A stretch of DNA of 64,000 nt, from positions 23,732,461 through 23,796,460 of the forward strand of contig NC_064548.1 in assembly GCF_023856365.1 (NCBI RefSeq). The letters run 5' to 3'. The DNA is from Brienomyrus brachyistius (Eukaryota; Chordata; Actinopteri; Osteoglossiformes; Mormyridae). The notes below the pieces were generated by a model. That model did no database searches. It was not told the DNA's origin and worked only from the letters and a program-made list of their open reading frames with translations. Within the stretch, counting starts at the first letter, position 1. The number at the start of each line of letters is the position of its first letter. The translations under genes were made by a program, and so were the position numbers. This document shows, piece by piece, positions 38,801-47,800 of this stretch.

Positions 38801-41800
38801 TCTGGAACGCTGTTTTGGGATAATGGGCTTGCAGAGTAAATTCTGTGAAGCTAACCTGGCTTCCTAAAGGTTTTGGAGTTGGAGGGAGACTGATGGCCAA
38901 AGGAGCATAGAGGGCCAGTGGGAGAAATGCTTGGTGGCGCTTTGTGGAGGCCATCTGTTGCCCAAGTGATTTATTGCTGCGTTTGGTAGCTCCATCGAAG
39001 ATGTGTCAGGAGTGAATCGGGAGTTCTAGAGCTAGTTGGAGTTCATACAGCATGGTTGTTTTACCTATGGGGAAGGTAGTGGTGCATGAGGTAGTGCTAT
39101 CGTTCGGCAACTGGAGGGTTGCCGGTTCGAGCCCTGGTTCCTCCTGACCACATCAAAGTGTCCTTGAGCAAGACACTGAACCCCAAAATGCTCCCGGTGA
39201 GCAGGTTGGCACCTTGCACGGCAGCCTCCGCCACCGGTGTGTGGATGAGTGTGTGGATGGGTGAATGTGAGGCATGAAATGTAAAGCGCTTTGAGTACTC
39301 GTAGGAGTAGAAAAGCGCTATATAAATGCAGTCCATTTGCCATTTATGGAACCTTAGCATGTAAACTTCACTGTGTAGAAGAGATTTAGGATGCATTTCA
39401 GGCATAGTCAACATTTGTAGTCCATCTTTAAATTCTTTAAAACCTAATGAGCTTCTCCAGATCAACAAGCGTCTCCAAGATGAGTATGGAAAAAGCCTGT
39501 TTCTCTCTCTCTCTCTCCAGGTGGCCTGCATGCAGTTTATCAACATCGTGGTTCATTCAGTAGAAGACATGAATTTTAGAGTGCACCTACAGTACGACTT
39601 CACAAAGCTCCTTTTGGACGAGTACCTAGACGTAAGTAAAATGGAAAAAATGTACGTGCAGTGCATTTTGGTGGAAAATGAATCACATTGATCTGATTTT
39701 GTGCGGAAATTATGTGTAAAATCTCAACCATTTACAAAAGTAGCAGCTTGAGGTTGGTGTTCACTGAAGATGACTTCATGCACCTGGTCCGTGAATTCAA
39801 GCAGGACTCGGCAGAAACTACACAGCATCAATGTCCACCCCTATATGCGCAAACTGAATCTGCCCCCCCCCCTTTACCTACACAGAAACTTAAGCACACA
39901 GAGAGTGATAAGCTGCAAGTGCAGATCCAGGCCTACCTGGACAACGTGTTCGACGTGGGTGCCCTCCTGGAAGATGCTGAGACCAAGAATGTGGCCTTGG
40001 AGCGTGTGGAGGAGCTGGAGGAGAGCGTGTCCCACGTAAGGACAGTCAAGTGTAGAACATCTTGGGTTTGCCTGAACGACACACTGATCCCCACCCAAGA
40101 AACCATGTATCCAAGTACAGTATATTAATGTCCCACCCAGCTAACAGGGCTACTTAATAGCTTACCATTTGTATCTCCTGTAGCCATGGTAAAAGTTGCT
40201 TAGTACTGTAACTGTCAGATCTGGGAAAATGTTTTGAAATTTTTGTGGTAAAAATATTGAGTAATTTTGCGTGTTTGAAAAGATTGCTTTTTTGAAAAAC
40301 AGCATTCCCTTTGTGAAATGGAAACTGTCCAGTTTCAATTGTAGGTTCTACTTCATGACAGATTTGGCGAAAATGTACTTCTGAAAATAACGGTGTGGTT
40401 TAATTGAACATCCTCCTTACTTGTCCGTTGCTTTTAGATGACAGAGAAGCTGCAAGACATGGAAAATGAGGCCATGGCAAAGATGGTGGAGCTTGAAAAA
40501 CAGTTGATGCAGAGGAACAAGGATTTGGAGGCTGTGCGGGTGAGGATCATTACCAAAGAACACAAGTTGTTTGCTTTCTTCTTGTTCGCTCCCTGATGTT
40601 AATGGCTACACTCTTTCGATTTGACAATTGACCCTTGATTGATGAGCCCAGCACCACGTAGCCAATCGTCAAGCTGTACTCCTTGAACTGTTGGAGCGTA
40701 CATCGTCTGTTTCCCCTCCGGCACAGGAAGTGTGCAAAGATGCCAGCAGCCAGGTGCATACGCTACGCCGCATCGTGAAGGAGAAGGACGAGGCCATCCA
40801 GAGGCAGTGCAACCTGGAGAAGAAGATCCACGAGCTGGAGAAACAAGGGACCCTCAAGGTCCAGAGGAAAGGGGACAGCGAGATCAGCGTCACGCCTTTC
40901 ACTGAACAGGGAAGCACCCTATTGGCAGACACATCAGCAGTGGGTGGGGCTTATGCCATCGGCACGGTGGGTCCACAGGATGGCGCCAACCCAGAGGCAA
41001 TGTCACTACCCCCACCGGCTCCCCCCCTCCCTCCAGAAACTGGAACTGGTACGACATGACATCACTACATGCACAATATTATGTTACTTGAAGTGTCATT
41101 AGTGCTTAAATGGACATAGTCAAAAGGCTGTTTCTAAGTTGCATAAATTGGACATTAGTTCTTCAGTAAGTACGATAAGTTGTTTAGTACCATTTGATGT
41201 CTGTGATGGTGGCCGCGCCTCCAGCCCTCCACACTCACTCTTGTTTTCTCTTGTCTCTCCTTGACCTCCTTGTCCCTTCTCCTCTCTCCTTGTCTCTCCT
41301 TGTCCCTTCTCCTTGTCTCTCCTTGTCCTTCTTGTCCCTTCTCCTCTCTCTTTGTCTCTCCTTGTCCTCCTTGTCCCTTCTCCTATCTATTTGTCTCTCC
41401 TTGTCCCTTCTCCTCTCTCTTTGTCCTCCTTGTCCCTTCTCCTCTCTCCTCGTCCTCCTTGTCCCTTCTCCTCTCTGTCTCTCCTTGTCCCTTCTCCTTT
41501 CTCCTTGTCTCTCCTTGTCCCTTCTCCTCTCTCCTTGTCTCTCCTTGTCCCTTCTCCTCTCTCCTTGTCTCTCCTTGTCCTCCTTGTCCCTTCTCCTCTC
41601 TCCTTGTCTCTCCTTGTCCCTTCTCCTCTCTCCTTGTCTCTCCTTGTCCCTTCTCCTCTCTCCTTGTCTCTCCTTGTCCTCCTTGTCCCTTCTCCTCTCT
41701 CCTTGTCTCTCCTTGTCCTCCTTGTCCCTTCTCCTCTCTCCTTGTCTCTCCTTGTCCCTTCTCCTCTCTCCTTGTCTCTCCTTGTCCCTTCTCCTCTCTC

Positions 41801-44800
41801 TCTCTCCTTGTCCCTTCTCCTCTCTCTCTCTCCTTGTCCCTTCTCCTCTCTCTCTCTCCTTGTCCCTTCTCCTCTCTCTCTCTCCTTGTCCCTTCTCCTC
41901 TCTCCTTGTCTCTCCTTGTCTCTCCTTGTCCCTTCTCCTCTCTCTCTCTCCTTGTCCCTTGTCTTTCCTTGTCCTCCAGTGCCAAACGGGCCGACGGCCA
42001 CTTCTGCTCCACCACCCACCCCCCCTCTGCCTCCGCCTCCTCCACCGCCCCCACCTCCTCCTCCTCCACCCCTGCCTCCTCCTCTGGGCCTCACTGTGGA
42101 CGTGTCGGCACCCCTGCCCCCTCCGCCACCCCCAGGTGCCCCCCCTCTTCCTGGCTGTGGCTCTCCCACGGTCATCTTCAACTCAGGACTCTCAGGTAAG
42201 GCTCCAGGTCCCCAAAGACACCATTAGCACTGGCATAACGTTTGTCACTGTTTAATCTCTGAATGTGTGATATTTTAATTTACTGGCTACTGGGAATCTG
42301 ACTGTAAATAACAAATTATTTGTAACAATTTCTGTGAGTTATTTCATTTTTGATGTCAGAAACTTAGAAACTGTTGAAACTGTTGAAACTTAAATTTCCC
42401 TTTTTTCTGGTTCTGTTTGGCTCCACCCGCCCCATCTTCAAAGATGGACCCATAAAGCTGTTTTGTAGGTTATATCTGATTTGTGTCCCCCCCCCTCCTC
42501 CCCAAGTTGGAAATGGTATTTTCAGCTGTCTAAGATCCAAACACACCAATGCATGGTGACACAGTTGTAGCATCACCTTATGTTGGACATTTTTTGCAAA
42601 ATACCCCGCCCCCACCTACCTAAAACAGAAAAACACAAAATGGGCTTGCTTCAGCCTGCCACATTAAATACGTCTTCCTAACAGGTTGAGCCAAAACTCG
42701 CAACACTCTGCACCTGCATGGGAAAATTTCTCCGACCCCACAAAGGTCCACCTCCCCCCGCCCACCCCCACCTCACTTGTTAATTACATAGTTTGAGAGA
42801 ACTTCGTAAACTTTTTTCCCCCACCTCACTACAAAGTCGTAATAAAACAAATTGAAATTAAAAAAGTGGAAATACCATATTCCTAACACCCCCCCCCCCC
42901 CCCACCGATTTGGTGTGTTGTGTTTGTGAGTCGTAAGTCATTGCATGCTGAAGCACATTTCTGCGTTGTTATGAACAGATCAAAGGCAGATTGCGAGATG
43001 CTATGTCAGTATGGGGTCACACATTGGCTTATGCATGCAGAGATAAGGAGGCTAAAAAGAATGTTTTGACACATACCCATTAAGTTTTGTCGTTTCACAC
43101 AGTAAAAGGCATCCTTTGAAGTGGCATCCTTTTGGATGTTTATGCATCATCGGCAGATAGACTAGATGAAAGTTTTAACTGTAATGAACGGAAGTGAGGT
43201 GGCACAGTGGGGTAGCTCAGTGGCCTCTGGGATTGGAGGTTTTGGGTATCTTCTAGGTTTGCAGCTCGGTGTGGGGTGTCTCTGAATTGCCAGTACTGTG
43301 TGATCGTGTATGTGAGGTGGTGTGCAGCTGTGGTGGACTAGTGCCCCATCAACGGTGCACCACTGCCTCCTGTCCTGTGCATACTGTGACAGGGCCAAGG
43401 TTCATCAAAGCCCACTACTGAATCAGTGAGTTTGGAAGACGCATGGATGGTTGAATATAAATGGCAGTCAAAGTCTTACAAATCCCCCCCCCCCCAAAAT
43501 TCCTGATTGGCTATTACAGCCAAGAAAACATCCATTCGCAAGCAATCATCTTGCCCCATCCCATCGCCATGGTGACCCATCCGTGCACATTTTATGGCTT
43601 AGAAATGGGCTCGATTCCACATGAACAATTTGCTCCCCTTTTGTCTCCCGCAGCGGTGAAAATAAAGAAACCGATAAAGACTAAGTTCCGCATGCCGGTC
43701 TTCAACTGGGAGGCACTGAAGCCCAACCAGATCAATGGGACTGTCTTCAATGAGATTGACGACGAAAGGATCCTGGAGGTGACGCCTTCATTCTGGCATT
43801 CTCCTGCGTGTTCCGGGTGCTCATGGGAGTTTTACTTGCACAAAAATGTTCTGAGGATAAACTATTGATTCAGAGAACCAATCAGATTGTATAGGAGATG
43901 GGTCAAAGCAACTAGAGGAAGCAGGATCAAGACATCTTTTTGGTTGGTTCCGCTTAGACCCTCTACAATCTGATTGGCTATCTCTTTGAACCAATCATTT
44001 TTCATTCTGCCCTACATACATAAAACTCCCGTGAACATTCCAGGTCACCTTTCACTACTTGCTTTGAGGATCCTGTACCCGGGATCAACAGCACAACACG
44101 TTCTGATTCATATGTGTCGTTTGCCAAGGAGTCCTATACCTTTGAATTTGCAGGACCTGAATGTGGACGAGTTTGAGGAGATGTTCAAGACCAAGGCCCA
44201 AGGCCCGGCCGTCGACTTGACGACAAGTAAACAGCGGACAAGTCAGAAAGCATCCAACAAAGTGACACTGCTAGACTCCAACAGGGCAAAAAACCTGGCC
44301 ATCACCCTGAGGAAGGTGGGGAAGGTTCCAGAAGAAATCTGCAAGGCCATCCAGATGTAAGCCGTGCTCCCCCCTGTGAAAAGACCTAACCCAGATCGCT
44401 GACAGCAACCGTGCCTAAACATGTCCCCCACACCTCCACTGAAAATCACAAAAAAACAAAAAATGAAAAACAAAAACCGATTTTGCTTTTCAGTCATTTA
44501 GTAAGTTGGAGATCGTTTGTTCCCTGGAAATGCCCCCCCACACTCATATCTGATGGAAGTGGCAGGTGCTGTAGAGACGGATCCCGTCCTGCGTCAGCCT
44601 GACTCTGCTCTTTGCGGTGCCCCCACCTCCTCCTGCAGGTTTGACTTGCACACCCTGCCCGTGGACTTTGTGGAGTGCCTGATGCGCTTCTTGCCCACGG
44701 AGAAGGAGGTGAAGGTTCTACGGCAGTACGAGCGAGACCGCAAGCCGCTGGAGAGCCTGGCGGACGAGGACCGCTTCATGATGCTCTTCAGCAAGATCGA

Positions 44801-47800
44801 GCGCCTCATGCAGAAGATGACCATCATGGCCTTCATGGGAAACTTCTGTGAGAGCGTGCAGATGCTCACGCCGGTGAGATCCCCTCGCCAAACAGTCAGC
44901 CTCCCACCCAGAATGCACCCCCCCTGACAGATCTCCCTGTTTTTAGTATTACTGTCCTCACTCTGCGGTCCTTCCTTCTGTTGGATTCTCCATGCCGCGG
45001 AGTGGAGTGAAGATCACCCAACGATGGGCCGCTGATGTTCACCAAGCTCTCTCTTATGGATGATCTCATTTCTTTTTGCAGCAACTACATGCCATCATCG
45101 CGGCTTCGGTGTCCATAAAATCATCACAGAAATTAAAGAAAGTTCTAGAGGCAAGTATTGGGCTTTTCCCCATTGGGTTTGTAACCTCTCAGGAGGCGTA
45201 TAGAGGTTCACTCCGGTTTTTTTTTCTTCGCAGATCATCCTGGCTCTTGGGAACTACATGAACAGCAGCAAAAGGGGAGCTGTCTATGGGTTTAAACTGC
45301 AGAGCTTAGACCTGGTAAAACCCTGTGGGTCAAACTGTTAACACAAGTAATACATAAACTGCTCGCTGTTAACACACAGGTTGTTTGGTACTGTCTGCTT
45401 CCCCACAGCTCTTGGAGACCAAGTCGACTGACCGGAAAATGACGCTGCTGCATTACATAGCCAATGTAGTGAATGAGAAGTACGAGTCGGTGTCCATCTT
45501 CTACAATGAGCTGCACTACGTGGAGAAGGCGGCCGCAGGTATGTCGGGCGCCGGATTCTGTCCGTTGGTTTCCGCCGTGCCACGAAGGGTCCTCACGCCC
45601 ATCGTCTTCATGCCGCAGTGTCTCTGGAGAACGTGCTGTTGGACGTGAAGGAGCTGCAGAGGGGTATGGACCTGAGCAGGCGGGAGTACAGCATGCACGG
45701 CCACAACACGCTGCTCAAGGACTTCATCGCGCCGAACGAGGGCAAGCTGAAGAAGCTGCAGGACGATGCCAAGGTCGCACAGGTGAGAGGTGTCCAGCTG
45801 TGGCCCACTGACACCCGGGCATGTGCTGGTTTTACAGCCAGAAGGTTGCTAGTTCAAGTGCAACGGGGCACTCTGCTTGTGTTTATGGCATCGACAAGCG
45901 AATTTGCCAAACATACTCCAGTTAAATGATTAAATAAATAGGCAAATATATAGCTTTGGAGAAGAATTATTGAAGAAACAAAATACTAATATATAGATAG
46001 TTCTGGCAATAGGAAAATAACAAAAGGTCAAATAATATACAGTGAGTGTCCTGATCTCATTACTGTGTCTGCAGCGCGACTCATCTCGCTTTTCTTAAAG
46101 GACGCCTTTGATGAGGTGGTCAAGTTCTTCGGGGAGACTTCCAAAACGACGCCCCCTTCGGTATTCTTCCCAGTGTTCGTGCGTTTCGTCAAGGCCTACA
46201 GGGTGAGTAAGAAAACGCGTTAAAAACCGAGTCTGGGCATCGCCCCTCCCCTCCTCTGCGGGGCACCTGACAGCTTACCGGCCGTGTCGTCTCCAGCAAG
46301 CCGAGGAGGAGAACGATCAGAGGAAAAGACAGGAGCAGATTCTGATGGAGAAGCTGCTTGAGCAGGAGGCCATGATGAACCAGGAGAACCAGAAGGTGGG
46401 CAGCTGCTTGGGGGAGGGGGGGGGCCTCCCCGTGGAGCAGGGGTCCTCATGTGGCCATCTCCAGAGGCCCCAGTTTTCAGCCCTGGCTCATCATGCCTAA
46501 TATCAGAAGCAGATGTACATGTATCATCCATCCATCCATCCATCCGTCCAATAACTGTTTATCCAACTGAGAATCACTGGAAGCACAGGCGATGAGGCAG
46601 GGGGCATGATGCGAGGCCATTGAGGGACACACGTTTAGAGACCCCAGTTTGTGTTTTTAGGCTACGGGTGGGATTCGAACCCCCCTCCCAGCGCTGGAGG
46701 TGTGCAGTTACAGTGCAACACGCTGTGCTCCCCCTTTAGTGTCTGCGGGCATGGAGGTTGGTATGTGGGAGATGCTCTCAGCTGGAAGTTTATTAGAAAC
46801 CTTTGCTTGCCAAAGCAAACTAATGCCTGTTCCTCCAAAGAGAGACCCATGTCACTGCTGCTAATTACCTACGGCGGAGAATGGATCAAGTCTCTCCTCA
46901 CTGCTGGTCTGTGTGGGAGGTGTATCGACTGACTGACTGCTCTTCTGCTCCAGTCTCCCTCTCACAAGAACAAGCGCCAACAGCAGGAGCTGATCGCCGA
47001 ACTGAAGAAGAAGCAGGTGAGAGACAGCCGGCACGTCTACGAAGGCAAGGATGGCGCCATTGAGGACATCATCACAGGTAAGGCCCTGTCCTCCTGGCCA
47101 TGTCTTGCGCCCTCTACTGGTGTCCCCCAGTGCAACACTTACTTCACCGGTGATCCTGAGTTACTAATGCGATTGGCTGACAAGGACAAGTAACAAGCGC
47201 TTCTTGGTTTACCGGTAGCTTGAGAAGCTCTTTTCAGCGTTGGTCATTAATACGGAGCATCATCTAGATGACTAATGTAATTGCATTCTCTTGCTCAGGC
47301 GTGTGTGGGCGTGCACGTTTATCGCCAATCTGCTGGTGTCTCACTAACTTTACCTGCTGTAGGTGGCCCAGAGAAAGAACATCAACCGCAGAACTCAGAG
47401 TATATCAGCCCTGCTTGACTCTTCCACTCTGTTTGTCTAGCACCAGGGACAATGACTTTTTAAAGCATGTACTGTAGGAAGAATTTAGGAACATATTTTT
47501 CTAAATTAGAAATAGTAAGCCCTGTAAGCTTAAATAAGCTTTACTTTTCATATTACCAGTGGTTTATCAAAAAAACAAATGCATTATGTTAATTGACCTA
47601 AATTTAACATACATTTTATAGCTAATATTAAGTTTCATCACTGTTCTGTATAAGCTTTGGAACAAAAAACTTGAAATTAGACTTTAATATTTCTGAGGAA
47701 AAGGCATTACGGAGCCTAACCCTAAACTATTTGGAAAATAAAATGGAAATTTTCAATGAAAAAAACTTTCCTAGTCCGTAAGCTTTGATGTGGCCGGGCA

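Noticed and set aside
40036..40128. Open frame continuing past exon 12
   Set aside because: GTAAGG at 40036 is the donor; the protein resumes with [12 protein letters not shown] at 40438, matching the family.
41194..42255. Open frames of 230-350 residues rich in Ser/Leu/Pro or Glu/Gly/Arg
   Set aside because: They come from the CTCTCCTTGTC minisatellite. Only the part 41980-42195 in one frame is real coding sequence (FH1 exon 15 of fmnl2).
43190..43455. Possible tRNA gene (GGGGTAGCTCAGTGG)
   Set aside because: The A-box-like phrase lacks a matching anticodon arm and acceptor stem. The surroundings and GGATGG tail fit a diverged SINE.
47012..47020. Donor-like CAG|GTGAGA inside exon 25
   Set aside because: Reading through gives the conserved [20 protein letters not shown]. 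Using this donor would remove the DAD, so I treat the exon as continuing to 47077.
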